This document shows positions 6,681 to 14,223 of a DNA stretch of 24,504 nt, one piece after another; position 1 is the stretch's first letter; each line of letters begins with the position of its first letter. The notes beneath the pieces were generated by a model. The model searched no databases and was not told the DNA's origin. It was given only the letters and a program-made list of their open reading frames with translations. The position numbers were made by a program, and so were the translations under genes. The DNA comes from DASPXK01 sp035637315 (GTDB taxonomy: Bacteria; Chloroflexota; UBA6077; JACCZL01): NCBI GenBank assembly GCA_035637315.1, contig DASPXK010000191.1:1-24504 (forward strand). Direction: 5' to 3'.

Positions 6681-8447
6681 ATGTTGCAGATCGAGCGGTC
6701 TGGCGATACGACAATCGTCGAGGCTGCCTCCTATCGGCTCGAGATCGCATCAGGCGAGCGGCATTACGTTCGGCTGGAGGTCCCGCCCGGGCGGCCCCTG
6801 GCAGATCTCGCGCTGCTCTCGAGCGCTCACCCGCCAGGAGGCGTGGACGAGCTCGTCGAGCTCGGCGAGATGACCATTGCGCGCGCTGACGATGGAAGAG
6901 TCACAGTTAGGCAGTCAGCCAGGAGTACGGTGTGGGCAGCCAAGCGTGCGGAGCTGTCCTGTCTGCCAAAGGGGCTGATGTATCGGGCGATTTTCAGGGG
7001 CTCTGCGGCGCTAGACGAGGTCCAGTTGTTCGAGCACGGGGAGCGCGACGATCGCTATCTCAACCGCCCCACCCCGTCTGGCTTCTGGCGGCCGCCTCGG
7101 GCTCGCGAGGGCTGGACTCCGTCGCGCCCCTACTTCCCTGGTGTGTTCTCGCCCGCCCCAAACGGCGCCGCGCGCACTAGGTTCTGGTTTGGTGAGCGGG
7201 CCACGAACCATCCGGCTAACGACGGATCGTTCTGGGGCGGGGATTGGTTCTTCACGCCTGCCCCGTTCGCCTACGCGCTAGGCGGTGATGGGCGCTGGCT
7301 GCTCGTCGGCCTCGCGCCGCGCCGCGAAGACCTCGGCTTTGTCCACTTCGACTACCGAGGCGGGGAGGGCTGGGGCCTGGGGCTGACCTACCAGGGCATG
7401 ACGCGGGTCGACGGGGACTGGGAAGCGCCGCGGGTGCTGATGCTAGCCGGGACCGACGAATATGCGGCCCTGGCGGACTATCACGACTGGCTGGAGGAGG
7501 ACGGCGTCACTCCGGCGAGTAGCCGTGCTGGGCAGCCGTGGTGGCCGGAGCCCATCTGGTGCGGTTGGGGCGAACAAGTCGCCAGGGAAGGTCGCCGGCG
7601 CGCGAACGCGCTCTCCACGCAGCGCAATTACGAGTCATGGTTGGGTCTGCTGGAGCGGCATGGCCTCTCGCCCGGCACGATCGTCATCGACGACCGCTGG
7701 CAGGCCCGCCTGGGCGGCGCCGAGCCATCGGGTGGCTGGCCGCGGATGCGTCAGTTCATCGCCGATCAGCACGCGCGCGGCCGCCGCGTTCTGCTATGGC
7801 ACAACGTCTGGGAGGTGGAGGAGCCGCAGGCAGACGAAACTCTTATTCTCCGCCATGGCGCACCTGCTCTAGGCGCGTTCGGCTATCCGATGCGGGACCC
7901 GACGGCTTCGCACTTTGGCGATCGCATGCGCCGGCTCATGGCTCGGCTGCTGGGCCCGCCGCCCGAAGGCCTGGGCGCGGATGGGCTCAAGCTGGACATC
8001 ACCCACAGCACGCCGAGCGGACCTGGGTACGAGGGCCCCACTGCGTGGGGCAACGCCCTCCTGCACTCGCTGCTGCACCAGACCTATGAAGCAGCCAAGG
8101 AGACACGCCCGGATGCGTTGATCGAGTCGCACGCGGCCAACCCGTACTTTCGCGACACCTGCGACGCCCTGCGGCTGAACGACGTCTTTACCGATCTTGC
8201 CTCGGTGGTCGAGCAGATGCGCCACCGCGCCCTCGTCGCTAGAGCGGCTGGCTTCGATCTGATCGACACCGACTGCTGGTCGATGCCATCCCGCGCGGCG
8301 CTCCTGGAGTACGTCGAGACCCAGCCTGAGCTGGGCATCCCTGCCCTCTACTACGTGACTCGCGTGGACCAGAGCCGCGAGCGGCTACGCGAGGCCGACT
8401 ACCGCCGCATCGCCGCAGTCTGGCATCGGTACCGTCGTTCGCTCTAG
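6681..8447 (+). CDS. GH31/GH36-like TIM-barrel glycoside hydrolase
   Basis: A 588-aa protein with an N-terminal beta-sandwich region (about 1-280) and a TIM barrel after it. Seen motifs are WPEPIWCGWGEQ, TIVIDDRWQ, VLLWHNVWEVEE, and ADGLKLDITHS with the likely nucleophile Asp439. A candidate acid/base is Asp501 in the segment CDALRLNDVFTDL, 62 residues later. This spacing and order fit clan GH-D/GH31 alpha-galactosidases and alpha-glucosidases; the exact family and sugar are uncertain. No signal peptide is seen, so it is probably cytoplasmic. It is divergent to the GH63-like gene, and the pair may act on the same oligosaccharide. No Shine-Dalgarno precedes ATG 6681, so a leaderless mRNA is possible. 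Confidence 0.75.
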   Translation: MLQIERSGDTTIVEAASYRLEIASGERHYVRLEVPPGRPLADLALLSSAHPPGGVDELVELGEMTIARADDGRVTVRQSARSTVWAAKRAELSCLPKGLMYRAIFRGSAALDEVQLFEHGERDDRYLNRPTPSGFWRPPRAREGWTPSRPYFPGVFSPAPNGAARTRFWFGERATNHPANDGSFWGGDWFFTPAPFAYALGGDGRWLLVGLAPRREDLGFVHFDYRGGEGWGLGLTYQGMTRVDGDWEAPRVLMLAGTDEYAALADYHDWLEEDGVTPASSRAGQPWWPEPIWCGWGEQVAREGRRRANALSTQRNYESWLGLLERHGLSPGTIVIDDRWQARLGGAEPSGGWPRMRQFIADQHARGRRVLLWHNVWEVEEPQADETLILRHGAPALGAFGYPMRDPTASHFGDRMRRLMARLLGPPPEGLGADGLKLDITHSTPSGPGYEGPTAWGNALLHSLLHQTYEAAKETRPDALIESHAANPYFRDTCDALRLNDVFTDLASVVEQMRHRALVARAAGFDLIDTDCWSMPSRAALLEYVETQPELGIPALYYVTRVDQSRERLREADYRRIAAVWHRYRRSL

Positions 8448-8484
8448 ATACACACGCCTCGCGGCCACGACACATCGTTGAAGG

Positions 8485-8490
8485 TAAAAT
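8485..8490 (+). promoter_or_regulatory. -10 candidate for the NUDIX gene
   Basis: TAAAAT (5/6 to consensus) lies in the gap after the glycoside hydrolase, 49 bp before the favoured GTG start. No -35 is recognisable at 16-18 bp. Confidence 0.35.
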
Positions 8491-8538
8491 GGGGCCGTCT
8501 CTTCGCCGTCTTTGGAGCCCGGTTGCGCGGAGTGTGAC

Positions 8539-8958
8539 GTGGAGCTCGTGGAGCGGGCCGTCGTGGCGTGCTTCCTGCGCCACGGCGACAAGATCTGCCT
8601 GCTGAAGCGGAGCCGGGCGGTCGCCTCCGCTCAGGGCCGCTGGCACTGTGTCTCGGGATTCGTCGAGTCGGGCGTGGGACCACTCGAGCAGGCCCTGGCC
8701 GAGATCGGCGAGGAGACCGGGCTGGTCGGCGACGCGATCCAGCTCGCGGCGAGCGCCGCTCCGATCCGGATCGAGCGCCCGGTTCAGGGTTGGGCCTGGG
8801 TTATACATCCCTTCCTGTTCGACGCCGCCTCGCCCGACCTTCGCCTGGATTGGGAGCACGACGAATATCGCTGGATCGAGCCGGCCGACCTCGCCACCAG
8901 CGACTGTGTCGCCTGGCTGCCGCTGGTGTGGAGGGCCCTGAGGACGAATAAAGAGTGA
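8539..8958 (+). CDS. NUDIX hydrolase
   Basis: NUDIX enzymes hydrolyse nucleoside diphosphates linked to another group, using divalent metal. The 139 aa span one Nudix fold. The box runs from GFVESGVGPLEQ to ALAEIGEETGL: the metal-binding EIGEE glutamates are kept, while the usual Glu at box position 7 is Val and the Arg before the first catalytic Glu is Ala. The substrate is unknown. GTG 8539 is preferred because GGAG at 8529-8532 sits 6 nt upstream; TTG 8512 in the same frame would add nine residues. The stop codon TGA lies in the first heptamer of the array that separates this gene from thiE. Confidence 0.85.
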   Translation: MELVERAVVACFLRHGDKICLLKRSRAVASAQGRWHCVSGFVESGVGPLEQALAEIGEETGLVGDAIQLAASAAPIRIERPVQGWAWVIHPFLFDAASPDLRLDWEHDEYRWIEPADLATSDCVAWLPLVWRALRTNKE

Positions 8959-9018
8959 AGAGTGAAGAGTGAAGAATGAAGAAATGAGCAGCTCTTTCAT
9001 TCTTCATTCTTCATTCTT
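8951..9018. repeat. Paired heptamer arrays forming an inverted repeat between convergent genes
   Basis: The left side has AAGAGTG three times and AAGAATG once (8951-8978), then one 8-bp variant. The right side has CATTCTT three times (8998-9018). The segment 8966-8983 pairs with 9000-9017 over 18 bp with one G-U pair and a 16-nt loop. The left array gives the NUDIX stop codon and the right array gives the last residues and stop of ThiE. It is placed to act as a bidirectional terminator, although the stem is AT-rich. Confidence 0.85.
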
Positions 9019-9683
9019 AACTGGCGGGCCTTCACGATAGCCGCTAATAGGTCGCGGGTTGCCTGGCCGGGATGGGGGGCGCTGAATACCGCGCTGACGA
9101 CGGCGACGCAGTCGGCCCCAGCGTGGAGCGCCTGGTCCAGGTTGGCCACCGTCACGCCGCCGATACCGACGATCGGTAGCCGGACGCGCCTGCTAGCCTC
9201 GGCCAGCAGGGTGGGTCCGGCCGGCTCGGTGTCCAGCTTCGTGGCGGTCGGGAAAAGGGCCCCAAAACCGAGATAGTCCGCCTCGCCGCCCTCCGCCTCG
9301 ACAGCTTCCCGCACCGAGGAGGCCGAGAGCCCGATCACCTGGTCGGGGCCGACTACAGCACGAGCCGCGCGCGGCGGCAAATCGTCCTGGCCGACGTGAA
9401 CGCCGTCGGCGTCTAGCGCTACGGCGAGGTCGGCGAAATCGTTGACGAGCAGGAGCGCGGCCCTCGCTCGGCACCGCTCGGCCACCCTCAGGCCGAGCGC
9501 GTAGGTACGTCCGCGCTCGGGGCGCTTATCCCGAAACTGGACCACTTCTGCCCCGGCCTCCAGAGCCACCTGCAGCCGCGCGATCAGGTCGTCGTCGGCC
9601 AGCCGGTCATCTGTGACCAGGTACAGCCCACTCCTCACCAGTCGCCGCAGCAGGTCGGCACGCCGCTCGGAGCCAGCGGTCAC
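8997..9683 (-). CDS. thiE: Thiamine-phosphate synthase
   Basis: Joins the thiazole phosphate and hydroxymethylpyrimidine diphosphate to make thiamine phosphate in the cytoplasm. From GTG 9683 the protein has 228 aa, normal for ThiE. Seen motifs are LYLVTDDRL, VQFRDK (family VQLRxK), LLVNDFADLAVALDADGVHVGQDDLP, the diphosphate-binding FGALFPTATKLD, IVGIGGV and AVVSAVFSA. The frame is open further upstream to 9956, but that part is antisense to the permease gene and has no ThiE character. The last residues (LRMKNEE) and the TGA come from the heptamer array. No other thi gene is near. Confidence 0.95.
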   Translation of the reverse strand: MTAGSERRADLLRRLVRSGLYLVTDDRLADDDLIARLQVALEAGAEVVQFRDKRPERGRTYALGLRVAERCRARAALLLVNDFADLAVALDADGVHVGQDDLPPRAARAVVGPDQVIGLSASSVREAVEAEGGEADYLGFGALFPTATKLDTEPAGPTLLAEASRRVRLPIVGIGGVTVANLDQALHAGADCVAVVSAVFSAPHPGQATRDLLAAIVKARQLRMKNEE

Positions 9684-9685
9684 GG

Positions 9686-9715
9686 TTGCCCAGTTCCGGA
9701 GCGCATGGGTAGAAT
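9686..9715 (+). promoter_or_regulatory. Promoter candidate for the AI-2E family gene
   Basis: TTGCCC at 9686-9691 and TAGAAT at 9710-9715 are 18 bp apart (4/6 and 5/6). Transcription would start near 9722, about 50 nt before the ATG. Confidence 0.55.
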
Positions 9716-9773
9716 CCGGCCCGGCGGGTCGGCCTGGAGGCACTCCGGGTCCGCCCGACCCGGAAGGGCATCT

Positions 9774-10994
9774 ATGGTCATTCGAGACCCCTGGATTCGC
9801 GCGCTCGTCATCGTCATGCTGTCGATAGCCGGCCTGTACCTGGCCGGCTTGATTTGGCAGATGGTGTCGCAGTTCGCCGACATCATCCTTCTTTTCTTCC
9901 TCGCCTGGGTAGTTGCCTTCATCCTCGAGCCGCTGGTGGTCTTCCTGCGGCTGCACGCTCGGCTGCCGCGACCAGTCGCCGTCACGGCAGCGTATGTCGG
10001 GCTGCTACTGCTGGTCCTTGGCGGCGTCGTCTGGGTTGTTCCTCCGCTTTCGCGTCAGGTCGTCCAGCTAGCGGTAGACATCCCTATCTACGCGAGTGTG
10101 GCGAGTGAGCAGGCGGCGGCGCTGCAGGACTTTCTGGACGACCGGGGCCTGCCGGTCAACCTGGCCTCGCTCCTGAACTATGACGAGACCGTGCGCCGAA
10201 TCGCGGCCGTCGCTCCGCCGATCCTGTCCAACGCCGTTGCCCTGGCTACCAACATCGCGTCCTTCTTCCTCCAGCTCGCGATCGTCCTGATCCTGTCGTT
10301 CTACGTGATGCTGGATGGCCATCGGATTAGCCGCGGCTTGTTGGCGACCGTCCCAACAGGCTTTCGCGACGATGTCGCCTACTTCTTCGCCAGTGTCAAC
10401 CGGGCCTTCGCCGGCTTCATGCGCGGCCAACTGATTCAATCGGTGATCTTTTCGCTTGGCGTGGCGGCGATCATGTGGATCGCTGGCACCGACCTGATTC
10501 TGCTCACGACGGTCGTCACGACGCTCCTGATGCTGATCCCGTTCGTCGGTCCGATACTGGCGCTGGTCATGCCGCTGGCGATCATTGTCCTCGAGATGCC
10601 TGGCTCATTCTGGCTCTCGTTCATCGCCATCAATGCGCTGCAGCAGGTCGTGCTGAACGTCGTCGCCCCGCGCGTTATGAGCACCGCGGTCGGCCTGCAC
10701 CCGCTCCTCGTCTTCGTGGGACTGCTCGTCGGCGCGCGCGTGGCTGGGTTCTGGGGGGCGTTGTTCGGCGTGCCGGCTATGGCCGTAATCACCGCGATGG
10801 TCTCGTTCTATCACGCGATGTTGGAGCAGCGTCGCACCGACGCGGCGGTGCCCAGTCCCGAGCCCGAGGCCATCGAGACTAGCTCACCCGTAGAGTCGGG
10901 ACCGCCTGTCATGGCTCAGCCGGAGAGCAGCCCGGTGCCAGGCGGCAGCGCCGTGGTCGCACGCCCTGTCGGGCGGCTTCTGCCGGGGCCGTAG
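9774..10994 (+). CDS. AI-2E/PerM family membrane permease
   Basis: A 407-aa polytopic membrane protein. It has paired N-terminal helices (LVIVMLSIAGLYLAGLIW, then IILLFFLAWVVAFILEPLV), a third helix near 65-90 and a soluble middle. Further helices include ISNAVA/FFLQLAIVLILSFYVML, and the C-terminal block with LIPFVGPILALVMPLAI, VLNVVAPRVMSTAVGLHPLLVFVGLLVGARVAG and FGVPAMAVI is diagnostic of the family. Members are variously linked to autoinducer export or Na/H antiport, so no substrate is assigned. ATG 9774 is chosen over 9705 because GGAAGGG at 9762-9768 is well placed. The last 45 residues are a Pro/Glu/Ser tail. It is convergent with the nucleotidyltransferase gene, 11 bp apart. Confidence 0.88.
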   Translation: MVIRDPWIRALVIVMLSIAGLYLAGLIWQMVSQFADIILLFFLAWVVAFILEPLVVFLRLHARLPRPVAVTAAYVGLLLLVLGGVVWVVPPLSRQVVQLAVDIPIYASVASEQAAALQDFLDDRGLPVNLASLLNYDETVRRIAAVAPPILSNAVALATNIASFFLQLAIVLILSFYVMLDGHRISRGLLATVPTGFRDDVAYFFASVNRAFAGFMRGQLIQSVIFSLGVAAIMWIAGTDLILLTTVVTTLLMLIPFVGPILALVMPLAIIVLEMPGSFWLSFIAINALQQVVLNVVAPRVMSTAVGLHPLLVFVGLLVGARVAGFWGALFGVPAMAVITAMVSFYHAMLEQRRTDAAVPSPEPEAIETSSPVESGPPVMAQPESSPVPGGSAVVARPVGRLLPGP

Positions 10995-11005
10995 CGGCGC
11001 CAGGT

Positions 11006-12007
11006 TCAAAGGCTCGGCAGCGGGTCGGCTGGTGTGGCCTCGACGGTCGAGTCGTCGCCCAGGTTGACTGCCTCGGCCGAGCCGACGCAGCGAGTCCCGC
11101 GGCCCAGCAGGCTGCGCGCGAGAACCCGGTCCTGCACGACGCTGTCCTCGTCAAGGATGCAGTCCGCCAGAACGGAGCGCTCCACGCGACAGCCGGACTC
11201 GATCGAGACGTACGGGCCAATTACCGACTCCGCCACCTCCGCGTCGTCGGCGATGTAGACGGGCGGGATGATGACGACGCTCGGCCGCTCTCGATGCCGG
11301 CTGCCCAGACGCTCGAGCATGAACCGATGGGCGTGGAGGGTGCACTCGGGAGTGCCCGTATCCTCCCAGACGGACACGAGGCGCGGCTCCAGCACTCGGC
11401 CCTCGCCGATCATCAGCTTGATCGCGTCGGCGATGAAGTACTCGTCGCCGAGGGTGGGTGGCCCTGCCATGACGCGCTCAATCGCCTCGAAGAGCGCGCC
11501 GCTGGTCCGAAAGTAGTACATCCCGATCGTCGCCAGTCGACTTGCGGCGTCGCGGGGCTTCTCGACGATGTCGGTGATCCGGCCGTCGCGCTCGATGATC
11601 ACTCCGAACCGCGATGGGTCGAGGATCTCCTTGACGTAGATCAGCCCGTCTGAGCTGACGTCCGCCAGATGCTCGAACGTCTCGTCGGCGAGTGTGTCGG
11701 AGAAGAGCACCAGCATCGGGCCGACCACGTAGGGCCGCACCCGTGCGATCGCGTCCGCCTGTCCGCGCGGCTCATCCTGGACGACGATTCGGACCGCGGT
11801 CGAGGTGGCCGAGCGAGCGTAGTCCTCGACATCCAGCTGGTTGGGGCTAATGATCAGGATGACTTCCTCGACCTGCTGAGTAATCACCCAGTCGAGCAAA
11901 TGGCCCAGGATCGGCTTGCCCGCCAGGCGGACCATCGGTTTGGCCTTGGAGTGGGTATGCGGGCGCATCCGCTTGCCAAGCCCGGCCAGAGGGATGACAA
12001 CCTTCAT
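11006..12007 (-). CDS. Sugar-1-phosphate nucleotidyltransferase with left-handed beta-helix tail
   Basis: A 333-aa protein. The N-terminal domain has the nucleotide-binding loop PLAGLGKRMRPHTHSKAKPM (consensus LAGGxGTRLxPxTxxxPKPM) and a metal-site LFSDTLAD. It also has VEKPRD, GMYYFR and a late VWEDTGTPE. From about residue 247 hexad-type repeats (PVYIADDAEVAESVIGPYVSI and following) form a left-handed beta-helix, as in RmlA-like and GlmU-like enzymes. It activates a sugar phosphate for cell-surface or compatible-solute synthesis; the sugar and nucleotide are not determined. The start ATG 12007 is fixed by the MKVVIPLAG motif; the frame is open to 12130 inside the next gene. It follows the Cys-rich protein gene by only 5 bp, so the two probably share an operon. 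Confidence 0.88.
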   Translation of the reverse strand: MKVVIPLAGLGKRMRPHTHSKAKPMVRLAGKPILGHLLDWVITQQVEEVILIISPNQLDVEDYARSATSTAVRIVVQDEPRGQADAIARVRPYVVGPMLVLFSDTLADETFEHLADVSSDGLIYVKEILDPSRFGVIIERDGRITDIVEKPRDAASRLATIGMYYFRTSGALFEAIERVMAGPPTLGDEYFIADAIKLMIGEGRVLEPRLVSVWEDTGTPECTLHAHRFMLERLGSRHRERPSVVIIPPVYIADDAEVAESVIGPYVSIESGCRVERSVLADCILDEDSVVQDRVLARSLLGRGTRCVGSAEAVNLGDDSTVEATPADPLPSL

Positions 12008-12012
12008 GCCGA

Positions 12013-12504
12013 TCAGGCCGGAATTGCGATCTCGTGGGGGCGAATTCCATAGTAGGTGTCGCGCTGGACGAGCCGCTCGAGTGCCTCCATCGGCAGCAGC
12101 AGCCACTGACAGCCGCCGCCCGGGCACCACTCGGCCAGCTGCTCGCGCACGTGCTCGAGCGGCATCGGGACGTTCCCGTTGGCCAGATAGATCCGAAAGA
12201 TCGCCTCGAGAGTCGGCATGTCCGGCTGAATATAGTTCTTCTCTTTCGAGCAGTGATCGCGGATCACCTTGGCCGGATTGGCGCCGTACTTGACCGTCCG
12301 AAACTCGTACTTGAACCGGCGGGTCTTCTGGTCCATGACGGTGTAGCGCTCCTCGACCTCCTCATCGAGGCGCCTCACGCAGGGAGCGCACATCCGCGCC
12401 TGCACGAAGTCAGTGAAGGAGAAGTTGTTCTCTTCGAACCAGCTAGCATCGATGAAGTACGGCGTCCCAGTTGTGTCCTGCTGCTCGATCTCCTGCATCC
12501 CCAT
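12013..12504 (-). CDS. Conserved-looking Cys-rich protein of unknown function
   Basis: A 163-aa soluble protein I cannot assign to a named family. The N-terminal part has YFIDASWFEENNFSFTDFV followed by CAPCVRRL (Cys39, Cys42). Further on are DHCSKEK (His84, Cys85) and WCPGGGCQW (Cys127, Cys132). The C-terminus ends TYYGIRPHEIAIPA. The spaced Cys/His residues suggest a zinc or Fe-S site. ATG 12504 is chosen because GAGGAGT lies 6 nt upstream on the minus strand (12511-12517). It sits between yebC and the nucleotidyltransferase; the 5-bp gap to the latter implies co-expression. Confidence 0.75.
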   Translation of the reverse strand: MGMQEIEQQDTTGTPYFIDASWFEENNFSFTDFVQARMCAPCVRRLDEEVEERYTVMDQKTRRFKYEFRTVKYGANPAKVIRDHCSKEKNYIQPDMPTLEAIFRIYLANGNVPMPLEHVREQLAEWCPGGGCQWLLLPMEALERLVQRDTYYGIRPHEIAIPA

Positions 12505-12541
12505 TCTCCCACTCCTCGAGCTAGCGCTGAGCCGGACAGCA

Positions 12542-12575
12542 GACGAAGCGGTCCGCATCTGCAGACCGCTTCGTC
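12542..12575 (-). terminator. Perfect 12-bp hairpin after yebC
   Basis: GACGAAGCGGTC at 12542-12553 and its exact complement at 12564-12575 enclose a 10-nt loop. It lies 47 bp after the yebC stop and 37 bp before the Cys-rich gene start. No U-tract follows on the minus strand, so it could be a terminator, an attenuator or an mRNA-processing hairpin. Confidence 0.5.
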
Positions 12576-12622
12576 GCGCCTCGGGAGCAAGCCCTCGCTC
12601 GCGCCAGCAGCCCTCACGTCCG

Positions 12623-13375
12623 CTAGCGGCCAGCGAATTCCTTCAGCACCTCTTCGGAAAACTCCAGGTTCGTGTATACCCGCTGCACGTCGTCCAGGTC
12701 CTCGAGTCGCTCCATCAACCTGAGGACCGCCACCGCCTCCTTCGGGTCCAATTGGATAGTGGTCTTGGGCACCATTGCCGTCTCGGCCGAAGCGACCTTG
12801 AGCGCTTGCTTCTCGAGCGCCTTGCGCACATGTTCCACCTCACCCGGCTGGGTGTAGACGTCGATCGCCCCGTCCTCCACGCGGAAATCGTCTGCCCCGG
12901 CGTCGATCGCCTTGAGTGCCATCTCCTCAGGGTCGCCCCCATCCGGCTCGACCGTGATCACCCCACGGCTGTCGAACAGCCAGGCCACGCAGCCATTCTC
13001 GCCAAGACTGCCACCGCCCCGTGTGAAGGCGTTGCGGATCTCCGCCACGGTGCGATTGCGGTTGTCGGTGAGCGCCTCGACCATGATCGCCGCCCCGCCA
13101 GGGCCGTACCCCTCGTACACGATCTCTTCGAGGGCCGCGGCCTCCCCGCCGCCGCTGCCGCGCCTGATAGCACGCTCGATGGTCTCCATCGGCATGTTCG
13201 CCTCGCGAGCGCGCTGGAGCGCCAGCCGAAGACGGGGGTTTGCCTCGGGCTCCCCGCCGCCCTCGCGCGCGGCGACGGTGACCTCACGGCCCAGCTTCGT
13301 GAACAGTTGCCCGCGCTTGGCGTCGGCCGCGCCTTTCTGGCGCTTGATCTGCGACCACTTGGAATGGCCAGACAC
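12623..13375 (-). CDS. yebC: YebC/PmpR family protein
   Basis: A 250-aa member of the YebC/TACO1 family, long annotated as DNA-binding regulators and more recently tied to translation of proline stretches. The signature N-terminus MSGHSKWSQIKRQKGAADAKRGQLFTKL is present. So are NPRLRLALQRAREANMP, the NIDRAI-like TIERAIRRG, YEGYGPGG, NRNRTVAEIRNAFTRGGGSLGENGCVAWLF and the late KTTIQLD. The start is GTG 13375 with AGGAGG 9 nt upstream. The ruvC/ruvA genes often found downstream in other bacteria are absent. The region rich in PxP proteins nearby may be relevant to its role, but that is conjecture. Confidence 0.95.
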   Translation of the reverse strand: MSGHSKWSQIKRQKGAADAKRGQLFTKLGREVTVAAREGGGEPEANPRLRLALQRAREANMPMETIERAIRRGSGGGEAAALEEIVYEGYGPGGAAIMVEALTDNRNRTVAEIRNAFTRGGGSLGENGCVAWLFDSRGVITVEPDGGDPEEMALKAIDAGADDFRVEDGAIDVYTQPGEVEHVRKALEKQALKVASAETAMVPKTTIQLDPKEAVAVLRLMERLEDLDDVQRVYTNLEFSEEVLKEFAGR

Positions 13376-13423
13376 GGCTCGAAGCCTCCTACCGTGCGCC
13401 GCTAACCGGATCTGAAACGTCGA

Positions 13424-13432
13424 ATTGTAGCA
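13424..13432 (-). promoter_or_regulatory. Extended -10 promoter candidate for yebC
   Basis: On the minus strand TGCTACAAT combines TGn with a 5/6 -10 hexamer (TACAAT). Transcription would start about 40 nt before the GTG. No good -35 is seen. Confidence 0.5.
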
Positions 13433-13473
13433 CGAGACAAGCGGCCGCCCGTAGGCCGGCTCTTGCCGCCGTC

Positions 13474-13502
13474 TTCACAATCTCTTAAAGTTCGGCTAAT
13501 AC
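13474..13502 (+). promoter_or_regulatory. Promoter and possible regulator box before the two-component genes
   Basis: TTCACA (13474-13479; 5/6 to TTGACA) and TAATAC (13497-13502) are 17 bp apart. A second TT-rich half-site, TTAAAG, starts exactly 11 bp after TTCACA. That is the spacing of tandem half-sites bound by OmpR/PhoB-type regulators, so autoregulation is possible. The half-sites match each other only weakly. Confidence 0.4.
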
Positions 13503-13524
13503 AGTATGCTGTTGGGGAGGGGCC

Positions 13525-14223
13525 GTGGCCAGGCGACGCGTGCTGGTCGTCGACGACGACGAGAATATCGTCCAACTCGTCAAGATGTACCTCGAGCGGG
13601 ACGGTTACCAGGTCACAACCGCGTACGACGGGGTGGACGCGATCGAGCTCTCGCGAAGGACTCGCCCGGACATCGTCGTGCTCGACCTGATGCTGCCGGG
13701 GGTCGGCGGGCTGGAGGTCTGCCGTGAGATGCGCCGCGAGTCGAGCGTGCCGATTATCATGCTCACGGCCCGCACGACCGAGACCGACAAGCTGACCGGG
13801 CTCGACATGGGCGCCGACGACTACGTCACCAAGCCGTTCAGTCCGCGTGAGCTGCTGGCCAGGATTCGGGCCGTGCTTCGCCGAGTCCCGGGCGCCGACG
13901 ACCTCGGGCCCGAAGAGATCAGACTGGGCCCGCTGACCCTGTACCCGCGCCGCTTCCAGCTTGAGCTGGACGGCCGCCCGGTGCGGCTGACTCCGACCGA
14001 GTTCAATCTGCTCATGACCCTGGCTCAACTCCCCGGCCAGGTGTTCTCGCGTGGCCAGCTCATCGAGAAGGCCTTCGGCTACGACTTCGACGGCTTCGAG
14101 CGGAACGTCGACGTCCACATCACCAGCCTTCGTCGGAAGCTTGCGCCCGATGGCGGACGCTTCATCAAGACCGTTTACGGGCTTGGCTACAAGCTCGAGG
14201 TGGAGGCCGTCGTAAGTGCCTAG
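13525..14223 (+). CDS. OmpR/PhoB family response regulator
   Basis: A 232-aa regulator. The receiver domain (1-120) has the acidic pocket DDD at 10-12, phospho-acceptor Asp54 in VVLDLMLPG, Thr81 in MLTART and Lys103 in TKPFSPREL. The winged-helix domain (about 130-230) shows LTPTEFNLLMTLAQLPGQVFSRGQL, RNVDVHITSLRRKL and the C-terminal VYGLGYKLE. The start is GTG 13525, with GGGGAGGGG just upstream. It overlaps the kinase gene by 8 bp, so it is almost certainly the partner of that unusual kinase and should be phosphorylated by it. Target genes are unknown; the downstream 62-aa membrane protein is one candidate. Confidence 0.96.
   Translation: MARRRVLVVDDDENIVQLVKMYLERDGYQVTTAYDGVDAIELSRRTRPDIVVLDLMLPGVGGLEVCREMRRESSVPIIMLTARTTETDKLTGLDMGADDYVTKPFSPRELLARIRAVLRRVPGADDLGPEEIRLGPLTLYPRRFQLELDGRPVRLTPTEFNLLMTLAQLPGQVFSRGQLIEKAFGYDFDGFERNVDVHITSLRRKLAPDGGRFIKTVYGLGYKLEVEAVVSA

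Noticed and set aside
12413..13405. 330-codon plus-strand open frame
   Set aside because: It is antisense to yebC and the Cys-rich gene and resembles a shadow frame.
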